64,000 nt of DNA, from the NCBI GenBank assembly GCA_017522255.1, contig JAFWZP010000073.1, positions 1-64,000 of the forward strand, read 5' to 3'. Made by a program: the position numbers and the translations under genes. Shown piece after piece: positions 27,864 through 37,814 of this stretch. Numbering within the stretch: position 1 is the first letter of the stretch; every line of letters starts with the position of its first letter. The notes under the pieces are model-generated. The model made no database searches. It saw only the letters and a list, made by a program, of their open reading frames with translations, and had not been told where the DNA came from. Source of the DNA: Bacteroidales bacterium. Its GTDB lineage: Bacteria > Bacteroidota > Bacteroidia > Bacteroidales > P3.

Positions 27864-30198
27864 ATAGTAAAAGAACAGTGCCTGTTTTGCTTGCACTTCG
27901 TCCTATTGCTCCTTTTATATGATAATAAATAATATAGGTGTAAACAGCTTGAGGACAATACTGCCCTTTATATTTTCCGTCCCAGGTTTCTGTATTGTTT
28001 TGTGAGTTGAAAACTAGCTCTCCGGCACGATTATATATGTATACATCATCTATAATCAGAGATTCACTATGTTTTATTTCAAATTTGTTATTGGTTGGAG
28101 ATTTTGGCGTTATACAGTTTTCAACATACAAATCTGTTTCTGGAATTATATATAAAGATAAATGTAATGAACTATCACAGCCTGAGAGTGATGTATAATC
28201 CAAGGAGTAAAAGCCTTCGTTACATTCATAGAATCCAAATTTGTTGTAACAGCCACCTTCTACTATTGTATCATAAATTGTATCATTGTAGATTCTACCA
28301 ACTTTAAGATTTAATGTTATGGAACTATCACATCCAAAAGTTGTTTGGAAATGTTTAGTTGTTATAGTTGTTTCTTCTTCATAGAAACCAAAATAGTCAT
28401 AAACTTCTCCTTCACAAATAGTGGCAAAGATTGTATCATTATATGTTGGATGTACAGTTAAATTTAATCGTATTATGCTATCACATCCATCTATAGCTTG
28501 TAATGAGTCGATGTATATTCCTGTTTTAGATTCATTAAATCCGTTGTCATTATATGTGTCGCCGGCACATATCGAAGCATTTATAGTAGTGTCGTATGAT
28601 GAATGAATTGATAATAAAGTTGTTAAAATCGTATCTAAATATTCTGTTTCATTATTCATTTTATATATCATACATAAAACATTGTATATACCTGGCTCAT
28701 CATATTGATGTGTGATGGGAAATCCAGTGCCGGTTGTTTCATCTCCAAAATTCCATATCACATTGCTTGGAATATAATCTATGTTAAGGTCGAAAGTAAA
28801 ATTAGTATCGTTGTTGTTGCAAATTTTAAATCCATTGGGATAATCTTCAGTGTTTAAACCATTTACTGTTAGTTGGATACTATTTGAAGAATCGGGTGGG
28901 TTAATTACTACTGAACAGATTGAATATGCATAACTTTCCCAATCTCTAAATCCATAGATGTGTGCAATAAAACCATTATCTTCGGTAGATGTTATGTTGT
29001 TAAGAGTGTATGTACCTTGAGCTATTGGTATTCTTGCGTATGAAAAATCGGGCAATGATGGAATTATATTGAAATTTGAAGATATACTATTCCCGTTTAA
29101 TCTCATATTGGAAGCATTACTTGTTTTCGTAACAATATTTACAAAATGGTTTTGTGATACATTCGTAAATATAGTGCTAAATATCACATTTTTGATTTTT
29201 TGATCTATAGGGGGTATAACTACCATAGAAGGGTCTCCATTGATTCCACCATACCAGGCTCCAGTGATATACAAGAATACACTTGCAGGTTCGGATGTCT
29301 CAATATAAGCAACAGGATCATTACTTGTTATTTCGAACTCATAAGTTTGTCTAGCATTTAAGTTTGTTATTACTATGCCATCTTTTTTTATTTGACAACT
29401 GTCGTTTAATGATGTAATTCTTATCCTATCTTTCGATCTTGACATGGAGTTTGTAATTATAAATTTATTACCCCAATATGATGTAGGTATCATTTGTTCC
29501 ATCATATGATCTCTACCTTCTATTTCAAAAGGTACTCTGTTTCCGGCATTACCTGCGAATACAGCAATTTTTTTATTGTCATTGGAAGAAATTGTAGAAC
29601 CTGACAAATCAACATCTATTCCAGATAGAACTTGGTAGCATTGACCTGCATTCAATGTTGTTGAAAAGGGGGTGTTTGCATTGTTATTAATAGAGTTGCC
29701 TTTTAATTCAATATTGATAGTCGTATTATCTTCAGTGGCAATTACAGAGAAAGAAGAATGACCTTTATATGTTTGTATAACATAATTGGATCCTAAAAAG
29801 TGTGTAGGTAATACATTCGTTACATCAAGAGAAAAGTCTTCAAAATTATTAGCATATAACATTATTGAATCGGTTGTTGTTATATGTAATGCTTTATTTA
29901 TTACACAATCTGAAGCATTGTAATCATAAGCTTGAGATATTGGAATAATTATAGTAGTAGCATTTCCAGAAGAAATACTAAACGAACTAGACCAGCCTGT
30001 TTGAGGATTAGTTACAACTCCTGTACAATTATTTTCTCCAATTGCAACAAGTGTTAAATTGTCAACATCTGCATAAAGATTTGGAAAAAATGTTACCCAA
30101 AAGTCTGTTCCTTTTGAGCTTTGTGAATTTAAATTGTTGTGCCAAAGTAGACAAATGAATAGATATATAATCGCTTTATAAATATTATTTTTTCTCAT
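27859..30198 (-). CDS. IgGFc-binding-like surface protein with PKD-like and repeat modules, T9SS type B end
   Basis: 779 residues from ATG at 30198; the promoter at 30223-30253 excludes the longer frame starting at 30252. A signal peptide (1-26) precedes a region opening SSKGTDFWVTFFPN, typical of the IgGFc-binding N-terminal domain (about 28-400). Next come a PKD-like fold (about 480-540, WNFGDETTGTG), three 45-50-residue modules with GCDSxIxLxL cores, and a C-terminal domain (about 700-779; VYIYNRAGELVF and TWDGKY) of T9SS type B/CHU_C kind. It should be a cell-surface or secreted adhesin. The stop codon lies inside the end of the MITE-like element. Confidence 0.85.
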   Translation of the reverse strand: MRKNNIYKAIIYLFICLLWHNNLNSQSSKGTDFWVTFFPNLYADVDNLTLVAIGENNCTGVVTNPQTGWSSSFSISSGNATTIIIPISQAYDYNASDCVINKALHITTTDSIMLYANNFEDFSLDVTNVLPTHFLGSNYVIQTYKGHSSFSVIATEDNTTINIELKGNSINNNANTPFSTTLNAGQCYQVLSGIDVDLSGSTISSNDNKKIAVFAGNAGNRVPFEIEGRDHMMEQMIPTSYWGNKFIITNSMSRSKDRIRITSLNDSCQIKKDGIVITNLNARQTYEFEITSNDPVAYIETSEPASVFLYITGAWYGGINGDPSMVVIPPIDQKIKNVIFSTIFTNVSQNHFVNIVTKTSNASNMRLNGNSISSNFNIIPSLPDFSYARIPIAQGTYTLNNITSTEDNGFIAHIYGFRDWESYAYSICSVVINPPDSSNSIQLTVNGLNTEDYPNGFKICNNNDTNFTFDLNIDYIPSNVIWNFGDETTGTGFPITHQYDEPGIYNVLCMIYKMNNETEYLDTILTTLLSIHSSYDTTINASICAGDTYNDNGFNESKTGIYIDSLQAIDGCDSIIRLNLTVHPTYNDTIFATICEGEVYDYFGFYEEETTITTKHFQTTFGCDSSITLNLKVGRIYNDTIYDTIVEGGCYNKFGFYECNEGFYSLDYTSLSGCDSSLHLSLYIIPETDLYVENCITPKSPTNNKFEIKHSESLIIDDVYIYNRAGELVFNSQNNTETWDGKYKGQYCPQAVYTYIIYYHIKGAIGRSASKTGTVLLLY

Positions 30199-30222
30199 AT
30201 GGTTCGCTATTTTTCTGCGTTG

Positions 30223-30253
30223 CAAATATACAAACATTTTTTGATACGGCAAA
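30223..30253 (-). promoter_or_regulatory. Consensus Bacteroidales promoter, minus strand
   Basis: On the minus strand, TTTG (30250-30253), 19 bases and TATATTTG (30223-30230). Transcription would begin about 18 bases before the ATG at 30198. Confidence 0.8.
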
Positions 30254-30520
30254 ACTTTTTCTTCTTTTTTGCAAAAAAAATAAAATAACTTGCGTTTATC
30301 AAATTGAAATAGTTTGGTTTAAGATTATAAAAACCTTTTAGAAGATCTCCCTAATGGTTTAGAAAAAGTATTAGAGAGAAAATATAAACAACCCACACGG
30401 GACTTTTTTTGCCATTATCATGCTTTTTATTTTGGTTTTATTTTAACTCTGACCGCAAAACCTCTGCCACGGCACATCTCCACATCAGCATTCCAATAAC
30501 ATATAAACCTTAAACAACTT
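30254..30520. other. Intergenic region between surface-protein genes
   Basis: Between the promoter of the IgGFc-like gene and the terminator of the next gene. It is AT-rich, with no credible gene or repeat seen. Confidence 0.4.
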
Positions 30521-30562
30521 ATCCTATATATGTTATAGGTGTAACATATATAGGATAGTGTG
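30519..30562. terminator. Hairpin terminator of the first BspA-like gene
   Basis: The segments tatcctatatatgttat (from 30521) and gtaacatatataggata (to 30557) pair almost fully. It follows the gene ending at 30596 on the minus strand. It is a clear relative of the hairpin at 134-177, and the sequence between stop codon and hairpin is also similar. Confidence 0.7.
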
Positions 30563-30595
30563 ATAAGATGTATTAGATAATTTACTGATTAATTA

Positions 30596-32497
30596 TTAGT
30601 TACGCACAACCCTGCGAACTGCCACTCCTTCTGCCGTGGTTATACGCATGGTATAATAACCTTTGCTTAGTTTGGATAGGTCTATTATATGTGAGTTTTC
30701 GTATACTGCCGCGGTTCTACCTACTGCATCTAATACTTCTACCTTTTTAATATCCGTGCGGTTGAAGGTGATAGTAGCACTTGAGGGGTTGGGGTAGAAT
30801 GTAAGATTATTCAAAGCATCTGCACTTTCGATACCTACAACATTCCTTTCAAATCGTGCTATAAGTACACTATCACACACAAGCACTATATGTCTCATTC
30901 TGTTGGTATCACCATCACTCCATTCTTTAAAGTGGTATCCATCGCGAGGAACAGCTCCTATATTGGTTCCGGTTTGCTCTTCGAATTCACCGCCTCCTAT
31001 TGTAAGTCCTTTGCTTTCATCTTCAGAACTTACTGTTAATGTATATCTCATTTTTGGTGCAAAGTTGGCTACAAATGTACTATCGTTCACTACCACTATT
31101 GATCTTGGATTATCCATATTGCCATCATTCCAACCAATAAATTTATATCCTGAAAACGGAGTTGCCGATATATTTATTCTTGTTTCGTAATCAAATATAC
31201 CGCCACCCGACACTGTCCCCATACTATCATTTGCAGATATCGCTGTTACAGTGTAATTATTTAATGCAAAATTGGCTATAAAATTAGTATCTCCCGTTAA
31301 AGTAATAGTACGTGGATTATTGGTATCGCCATCGTTCCAGCTTACAAAGTGATATCCATCGTATGGATATGCTTGTATTACAGTGCTTGCACATGTGTTA
31401 GACAAAATTGATGCCATACCCATGGCACTGTCATTAACGGCTACACCAAAAGAAAATACTTGACTTTCTTGTAAATTACTAAATCGAGACCCCCAAGCAG
31501 AACTTGAATAGTTGCTTAAACTACCGCAAGGAATATATACGGGTACAGTAGAACTTACACTATAGAAAGAATTGCTACTAATAGTAGGTGGTGTTACCGA
31601 TTTTACATCAATACGAGCTATCGAAGTGCAACCGTAAAATGCGTATCCTCCAATAGTATCAACCGGACCCATAACGACAGAAGTTAAACCGGTACAATAA
31701 AAAAAAGCACTGTATCCAATAGAAGTAACAGAATTGCCTATTGTAAGAGTTCTCAAAGAATCTAATTCACATGCAAAATATCCCGGAATGCGTTGCACAC
31801 TATCGCCTATCGTTATTGTAGAAATAGGACAACCATTAAATGGATTATAACCATAAACAAAACCACTGCAATTAATGGCATTAAAGTTTAGAGTAGTTAA
31901 ACCGGTACACTCTTTAAAAGCCCAGTCACCAATAGTAGTAACCGAATTAGGAATAGTAACAGAGGTTAAACCGGTACAACTTTTAAAAACGCCCTCACAA
32001 ATAGTAGTAACAGAAGCAGGAATAGTAACCGAAGTTAAACCGGTACAAGTTTTAAAAGCATACTTTCCAATAGTAGTAACCGAATTAGGAATAATAACCG
32101 AAGTTAAACCGGTACACACATAAAAAGCATAATCTCCAATAGTAGTAACCGAATTAGGAATAATAACCGAAGTTAAACCGGTGCAATTATCAAAAGTACC
32201 GTAATAGCCAACAACTTTTAATTCTGTTACATTATAAGTAGTGTCATTGTAGGACACTGTGTCGGGTATAACAACATTGCCGGAAATATAATTATTGTAA
32301 GTAGTACCAGATCCGGGTCTTACAACACCTACATTTGTAGTACCACTGATTATTTCATAATACAGTGTGTGTCCACTTGGGCTTACTGCACTGAAATCGT
32401 ATGCCCATGCTTGAGATATACCTGATATAAATATGGCTGCTACCATAATAAGGCGTTTTGCTTTGCTTGTTGTTTTGTTGAATAATATTTGTTTCAT
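30596..32497 (-). CDS. BspA-like leucine-rich-repeat surface protein A (T9SS cargo)
   Basis: 633 residues. A signal peptide (1-32, ending QAWA) precedes a run of LRR_5 (BspA/TpLRR) repeats of about 23 residues with the core GLTSVxIPNSVTTIGxxAFxxC (about 95-335). Three InlB-B-like repeats of about 65 residues follow (GYHFVSWNDGDTNNPRTI type, about 345-550). A type A sorting domain ends it (about 556-633, FYPNPSSATITF to VRN). Relatives bind host proteins or mediate cell adhesion, but the ligand here is unknown. It has its own promoter and terminator and stands apart from the three tandem relatives. Confidence 0.9.
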   Translation of the reverse strand: MKQILFNKTTSKAKRLIMVAAIFISGISQAWAYDFSAVSPSGHTLYYEIISGTTNVGVVRPGSGTTYNNYISGNVVIPDTVSYNDTTYNVTELKVVGYYGTFDNCTGLTSVIIPNSVTTIGDYAFYVCTGLTSVIIPNSVTTIGKYAFKTCTGLTSVTIPASVTTICEGVFKSCTGLTSVTIPNSVTTIGDWAFKECTGLTTLNFNAINCSGFVYGYNPFNGCPISTITIGDSVQRIPGYFACELDSLRTLTIGNSVTSIGYSAFFYCTGLTSVVMGPVDTIGGYAFYGCTSIARIDVKSVTPPTISSNSFYSVSSTVPVYIPCGSLSNYSSSAWGSRFSNLQESQVFSFGVAVNDSAMGMASILSNTCASTVIQAYPYDGYHFVSWNDGDTNNPRTITLTGDTNFIANFALNNYTVTAISANDSMGTVSGGGIFDYETRINISATPFSGYKFIGWNDGNMDNPRSIVVVNDSTFVANFAPKMRYTLTVSSEDESKGLTIGGGEFEEQTGTNIGAVPRDGYHFKEWSDGDTNRMRHIVLVCDSVLIARFERNVVGIESADALNNLTFYPNPSSATITFNRTDIKKVEVLDAVGRTAAVYENSHIIDLSKLSKGYYTMRITTAEGVAVRRVVRN

Positions 32498-32572
32498 GTA
32501 TTGTTCATATTTAATTGTTACTCAATTTATAAATGCATCTAATTGTTATTTGTATAGTCTGAATACGATTTA

Positions 32573-32603
32573 CAAAGGTACATAATTTTTTGTTAGTTAC
32601 AAA
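32573..32603 (-). promoter_or_regulatory. Consensus Bacteroidales promoter, minus strand
   Basis: On the minus strand, TTTG (32600-32603), 19 bases and TACCTTTG (32573-32580), about 76 bases before the start codon at 32497. The identical -7 box TACCTTTG precedes the large LRR gene. Confidence 0.85.
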
Positions 32604-32646
32604 ATATTTAATCTTAAATTGTAGGGGCGTATGCGATACATATATG

Positions 32647-32692
32647 CAAAGATAAAAAAGCACGAAGCAATCTTCGTGCTTTTTTATCTTTG
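32647..32692. terminator. Strong terminator of the three-gene LRR unit
   Basis: A perfect 21-bp stem (32647-32667 with 32672-32692) and a 4-base loop, containing A- and T-runs on both sides. It abuts the stop codon of the gene ending at 32693. Confidence 0.93.
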
Positions 32693-35254
32693 TTAGTTAC
32701 GTATTACTTTGCGTATCGCCACACCTCTGTCAGTAGTTACACGCAATGTATAGTATCCTTTGCTCAGTTTGGATAAATCTATTATATAACTGTCGTTGTA
32801 TAGTGCCACCATTCTACCCACTGCATCCATTACCTCTACTTTGCGAATATCCGTAGTATTGAAAGTAATAGTTCCGTTGGTTGGGTTGGGATATAAACGA
32901 AGCTGATCTAACTCGTTGGCGGTTTCTATTCCTATTTCTTCTATTGTCAAAATAAGTGTTACAACGCTGTCGCAACCGTCGGATGTTTCGCCATAATAGT
33001 AGTATATTCCGCTTTCGATGTATGTGGTATCATTCCAAACATATTCATTTACGGCAGTGTCTACCACTATGTCGTATACCGAATGGTTTATGGTAAGGTT
33101 TAATGTTATTATGCTGTCGCAACCACTAAGTGCAGTATAAGTTTGTGTAGGACTATCGGTGCTTTCGGTGTAAGTGATACCATCTATCCAAGTGTAGCTG
33201 TCGCAAGCCACAACGGTGTCGGTTATATGATAGCTGTTTATGGTAAGGTTTAGCGTTATTATGCTGTCGCAACCATTGGTAGCAGTATAAGTGTATGTAG
33301 GAGTATTGGTAGTTTCATAATATGTAACACCATCTATCCAAGTAAGGCTGTCGCACACTTCGTAGGTGTCTATTGTATTGGAGCTATGTTTTATGGTAAG
33401 GTTTAGTGTAACTATACTATCACAATCACCTGAGTTGGTAAGTCTATAGGTAGGTTGGTTGGTGCTTTCGGTGTAAGTAATACTATCAATCCATATAAGG
33501 CTGTCGCAGGCTTCAATAATATCTGTAGCCGTAGTATGCTGGTTTACGGTAAGATGAAGCGTTACTATGCTGTCGCAACCGGTAGAGGATATAAGTCTTC
33601 TAGTATATATTCCCGTTCTATTGGCGTAAAAATTATTTTCGGTGTATTTTTCTCCTTGACATATAGTATCGTAAATATTTATATTGTTATTGTCATCCAA
33701 ATCAAATATAGCAGTATAAGAAGTATCCCTACGTAGCGATATGATTCGTGGATTATCGGTGTTTCCATCGTTCCATGATTGGAATTGATAGCAATCGTTT
33801 GCTATTGCAGTTATTCTAACGGTGTCGGTACAGTTGCCTTCAATTTCTACATAACCCCAATCTTCATTGTTGACGTTTGCTGCGACGTGGAAAATTGAGC
33901 TATCTGTTTTCTGAATCGTATCAAAGTAGCTATTCCAAGCGGATGAAGAATATCCATTGATATTACATCTAACTTTCAATACAGCTGTGTCTGAAATATG
34001 TTCAAAGCATTCACTATTAATCATAGGGGGTGTTTGTGCTAATGAAACAACCTCTTGCAAATTTATACAATTTAGGAATGCCCAAGCTCCTATAGATGTA
34101 ACATTTTCCGGAATTATAATTGAAGACAAACTTGTACAATTTTCGAAAGCATTGTTGTGAATAGAAGTAACTGTATTTGGAATATATATCGAATCCAAAC
34201 TGCTACAATCCAAAAACAAACACCAGTTTATGAATGTGCAACCAGCGGGTAAACTAACAAATGTTAGATTTCTACAACTTTCAAACACATTGAATCCCAT
34301 ATTAGTAACGTTGTCAGGAATATCAATGGACAACAAGCCACTATTCGCAAATGCACCATATTCAATAGTAGTAAGGCTGTCAGGAAGGGTTATTGATGTT
34401 AAACTAATACAACTCCAAAATGCAGCTCTTTTGATTCTTCTAACACCATTGGGAATATTAATTGAACTTAAATTATGGCAATTATAAAATGCTCCTATTC
34501 CGATTGATACAACATTATCGGGAATGATAATTGATGTAAGATTAGTGCAATCAGAAAACATACCGGTGGGTATACTAGTAATACTTTCAGGCAATACAAC
34601 GGATGTTAGACTACTGCAATTTTGGAAAACACTAGAGCCAATACTGTTAACACTATCATTAAAAGTAACGGATTGTAAATTACTACAATTACTAAATGCA
34701 TTACTTTCAAGAGATGTTATACTGCCTAAAATAACAAGTGAGGTAAGACTATCGCAACATGAAAATGCTCCAGACCCAATTGTTTTAATAGAATTAGGAA
34801 GAGTAAGAGACGTTAAACCTGTAGAATAGAACGTACGAAAAAGAATATTTGTAAGAGTATTTGGAATGTTTATTGATGTCAAATTTCTACAATATTCGAA
34901 TGCACTATTTCCAATATAAGTGAGGCTATCGGGAAGAGTAACTGAGTATAAATTTTTACAATGATAGAATGCGTTGTCACCAATTATAGTTACGGTATTG
35001 GGAATAGTTACATATCTCAAACTATCGGATAGGTAAAAAGCAGACTCACCAATCTCCCTAACAGTATAACTTGTACATTGGTTTGTTACTACACTAGGAA
35101 TAGCAAGTACAGAATCTGAATCTGAATAATTATAAATCTTAACTGCATTCGAATCAATTACTACATAGCTTATATTGCCTACAGTAAATGTTGTTTGTGC
35201 CCAAAGCACGTTGGAACATAACGCTGCGCATAATAGTGTTATTATCTTTTTCAT
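32693..35254 (-). CDS. BspA-like leucine-rich-repeat surface protein B (T9SS cargo)
   Basis: 853 residues. The signal peptide (1-19, ending LWAQ) is almost the same as in the next two genes. LRR_5 repeats occupy about 35-445, one InlB-B-like repeat about 450-515, then five modules of about 50 residues with a GCDSIVTLNLTI core (about 520-775). A type A sorting domain ends it (about 778-853). That sorting domain is more diverged than those of the neighbours, whereas the CDSI modules are nearly the same at DNA level as those in the 37815-42158 gene. It is the last gene of the three-gene unit. Confidence 0.9.
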   Translation of the reverse strand: MKKIITLLCAALCSNVLWAQTTFTVGNISYVVIDSNAVKIYNYSDSDSVLAIPSVVTNQCTSYTVREIGESAFYLSDSLRYVTIPNTVTIIGDNAFYHCKNLYSVTLPDSLTYIGNSAFEYCRNLTSINIPNTLTNILFRTFYSTGLTSLTLPNSIKTIGSGAFSCCDSLTSLVILGSITSLESNAFSNCSNLQSVTFNDSVNSIGSSVFQNCSSLTSVVLPESITSIPTGMFSDCTNLTSIIIPDNVVSIGIGAFYNCHNLSSINIPNGVRRIKRAAFWSCISLTSITLPDSLTTIEYGAFANSGLLSIDIPDNVTNMGFNVFESCRNLTFVSLPAGCTFINWCLFLDCSSLDSIYIPNTVTSIHNNAFENCTSLSSIIIPENVTSIGAWAFLNCINLQEVVSLAQTPPMINSECFEHISDTAVLKVRCNINGYSSSAWNSYFDTIQKTDSSIFHVAANVNNEDWGYVEIEGNCTDTVRITAIANDCYQFQSWNDGNTDNPRIISLRRDTSYTAIFDLDDNNNINIYDTICQGEKYTENNFYANRTGIYTRRLISSTGCDSIVTLHLTVNQHTTATDIIEACDSLIWIDSITYTESTNQPTYRLTNSGDCDSIVTLNLTIKHSSNTIDTYEVCDSLTWIDGVTYYETTNTPTYTYTATNGCDSIITLNLTINSYHITDTVVACDSYTWIDGITYTESTDSPTQTYTALSGCDSIITLNLTINHSVYDIVVDTAVNEYVWNDTTYIESGIYYYYGETSDGCDSVVTLILTIEEIGIETANELDQLRLYPNPTNGTITFNTTDIRKVEVMDAVGRMVALYNDSYIIDLSKLSKGYYTLRVTTDRGVAIRKVIRN
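32955..33405. repeat. Near-identical DNA segment shared with 38075-38525
   Basis: About 450 bases encoding the last CDSI modules match 38075-38525 with only scattered differences in direct orientation, far above the similarity of the surrounding LRR regions. This points to recent gene conversion or duplication. Confidence 0.8.
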
Positions 35255-35271
35255 CTTGTTTAATGTTATTT

Positions 35272-37797
35272 TTATTGTTTTACAACCCTGCGAACTGCCA
35301 CTCCTTCTGCCGTGGTTATACGCATGGTATAATGACCTTTGCTTAGTTTGGATAGGTCTATTATATGTGAGTTTTCGTATACTGCCGCGGTTCTACCTAC
35401 TGCATCTAATATTTCTATCTTTTTAATATCCGTGCGGTTGAAGGTGATAGTAGCACTTGTGGGGTTGGGGTAGAATGTAAGATTGCTTAACGCATCTGCA
35501 TTCTCGATACCTATATTCCTTTCAAATCGGGCAATAAATGTACTATCGCATACTACTGTGATGTATCGTATTTTGTTGGTGTCTCCGTCATTCCATTCTT
35601 TAAAGTGGTATCCGCTACGTGCCGATGCAGCTATGCATATTTCTGTTTCTTCTTCGAATGTTCCACTTCCCGACACTACTCCCATACTTTGATCTTCCGA
35701 ACTTACTGTTATGGTATATATCATTTTAGGTGCAAAGGTGGCGATGAATGTGCTGTCGCTATTTACTATTACACTTCGTGGATTGTCCATGTTACCATCA
35801 GTCCAACCTGTAAATTTGTATCCGGCATGAGGATTTGCCAATATTGTTATTTCATCTCCGTTATCGAAAGTTCCACTCCCCGAAACTGTACCCATAGTAT
35901 CGTTGGCAGACAATACTGCAATGCTATATTGTATAACAAATATGGCATAGAACGAAGTGTCGCTACTAAGTTCCACTGTGCGAGGATTATCAATATTGCC
36001 ATCATTCCAACTTACAAATCGACATCCTTCTATCGGTATTGCTTCAAACTCTATGTTGGTACAACTATTTTCGACAAATCGAACTGTTCCCAACGTAGTA
36101 TCGCTACTACTTATTGACATGTCGAATGTGATGTTTGAATCAATCAGTGTAGAATTGTTCATCGGATTTCCTATCCAAGTATTGCGATATGCATTTATTG
36201 TTCCGCAAGGTATGTATATTGTGTTATTATCATACAAAGAATAGTTTCCTCCCATAAATGTTGGAGGTGTTTGTTGTTTAAAAGTGGTTGTGTGTATGCT
36301 ATCCGAATAATAAAATGCAGCTTGTTCGATATAGTTTACCGACCTACCTAAAGTAACATTCTTAAGATGAAAGCATTCATAAAATGCCCATCGGTCGATG
36401 TATTTCACCGAATTGGAAATTACAATATTTTCGATACTTGTTCGTTCAAAGGCACTGTGTCCAATAGTGTCTATAGTGTTACTGAAAACTATGTTTTTAA
36501 GAGACACGGTTTTAGAAAAGAGGAGATTTGGTATTTTGGTTACACTGTCACCAAAAACAACTGTAGTTAGGTTAGGACAATTATTACCCAACTGTATTCC
36601 GTTTGCTTTTTTGCAATTGTAGTATATCGTTTCGAGGTTATCGCAATAAGCAAATGGACTCTTTCCAATTGTTTCTATATTATGAGGCAAATAGAATGAT
36701 GTTATGGAATTACAATATTGAAAAGCATTATCTTTAATGCATCGTAATTTAGTGGGAAACGATATACTTTCCAAGTTTGAGCAACCATTGAAAGCCGATT
36801 TACCTATAATTTCTAAACTGTCAGGCAGAGTAATTTGTCTCAAACCTGTGAAATTGTAAAACGCTTTATCCGGTATTTCTTTCAAAGCCACCGGCAGTTC
36901 CAAATATGTATCAGTAGTGCAGTTGCTAAAAGCTGCCTCGGCAAATAGTATTACACTATCGTGTATTAAAGAATATAACGGAAGCTGAGGTAAGCCTTCT
37001 AAAAGGTATTTGTAATTGTTTGCATATACTATTTCTCCTGTAATATTGGCATAATCATTAGTATATCCGGTATTGTGGAATGCATTTTGACCTATGTATT
37101 TTATAGAGTCCCCAAATTCTATATGTTCCAACGAAGTGCAGTTGGCAAATGCTTCTTTCGATATTGAGTTGGCACTTATTAAAGCAATAGAGTCGAGAGA
37201 TGTACAGTTCTTAAATGCTGACGTTTCAATATAGTTTATGTTAGACAAAGATCCAATATTTCTTAAATTATTGCAACCTGTAAATGCACCTTCCCTGATA
37301 GATGTTACAGATGACGGAATATTTATATTTCTCAAACTATCGCATTCTGCAAATGTACGTATACCTATTGTTGTTATGTTTAGTGGTAAAGATACATATT
37401 CCAATGATTTACAGTTGGAAAACATGACATCTCCCATGAGTTCCAGTGAATCGGGCATTATTACACTTACAATATTACTAAATTGGAATACTCCATTATT
37501 TACATATCTTACACTATTTGGTATTGTAACATGAACCAATCTTCGAGTATTATTAAAAAGTTGCTGATTAATCTCAACCACGCTATAAACGGAATCATTA
37601 TACACTACGGTAGAGGGAATGAATAAAGAATCGAGTGTAGGAGATTCATTATATCCGGATATTTTTACCTCTTTCGGATTTGTAGATGTAATGCTAAAAT
37701 GCAATACACTTCCGCTACTTGTTGTATCGGTAAAAGTTTGTGCCCAAAGCACGTTGGCACATAATGCTGTGCATAATAGTGTTATTATCTTTTTCAT
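35272..37797 (-). CDS. BspA-like leucine-rich-repeat surface protein C (T9SS cargo)
   Basis: 841 residues. A signal peptide (1-19) precedes LRR_5 repeats (about 35-530), less regular than in the neighbours, then three InlB-B-like repeats (about 545-755, SWNDGNIDNPRTVEL type) and a type A sorting domain (about 762-841). The sorting domain DNA is almost the same as in proteins A and D. Only 17 bases separate it from the gene on either side, so the three are cotranscribed. Domain order matches protein A, not its operon partners B and D. Confidence 0.9.
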   Translation of the reverse strand: MKKIITLLCTALCANVLWAQTFTDTTSSGSVLHFSITSTNPKEVKISGYNESPTLDSLFIPSTVVYNDSVYSVVEINQQLFNNTRRLVHVTIPNSVRYVNNGVFQFSNIVSVIMPDSLELMGDVMFSNCKSLEYVSLPLNITTIGIRTFAECDSLRNINIPSSVTSIREGAFTGCNNLRNIGSLSNINYIETSAFKNCTSLDSIALISANSISKEAFANCTSLEHIEFGDSIKYIGQNAFHNTGYTNDYANITGEIVYANNYKYLLEGLPQLPLYSLIHDSVILFAEAAFSNCTTDTYLELPVALKEIPDKAFYNFTGLRQITLPDSLEIIGKSAFNGCSNLESISFPTKLRCIKDNAFQYCNSITSFYLPHNIETIGKSPFAYCDNLETIYYNCKKANGIQLGNNCPNLTTVVFGDSVTKIPNLLFSKTVSLKNIVFSNTIDTIGHSAFERTSIENIVISNSVKYIDRWAFYECFHLKNVTLGRSVNYIEQAAFYYSDSIHTTTFKQQTPPTFMGGNYSLYDNNTIYIPCGTINAYRNTWIGNPMNNSTLIDSNITFDMSISSSDTTLGTVRFVENSCTNIEFEAIPIEGCRFVSWNDGNIDNPRTVELSSDTSFYAIFVIQYSIAVLSANDTMGTVSGSGTFDNGDEITILANPHAGYKFTGWTDGNMDNPRSVIVNSDSTFIATFAPKMIYTITVSSEDQSMGVVSGSGTFEEETEICIAASARSGYHFKEWNDGDTNKIRYITVVCDSTFIARFERNIGIENADALSNLTFYPNPTSATITFNRTDIKKIEILDAVGRTAAVYENSHIIDLSKLSKGHYTMRITTAEGVAVRRVVKQ

Positions 37798-37814
37798 CTT
37801 GTTTAATGTTATTT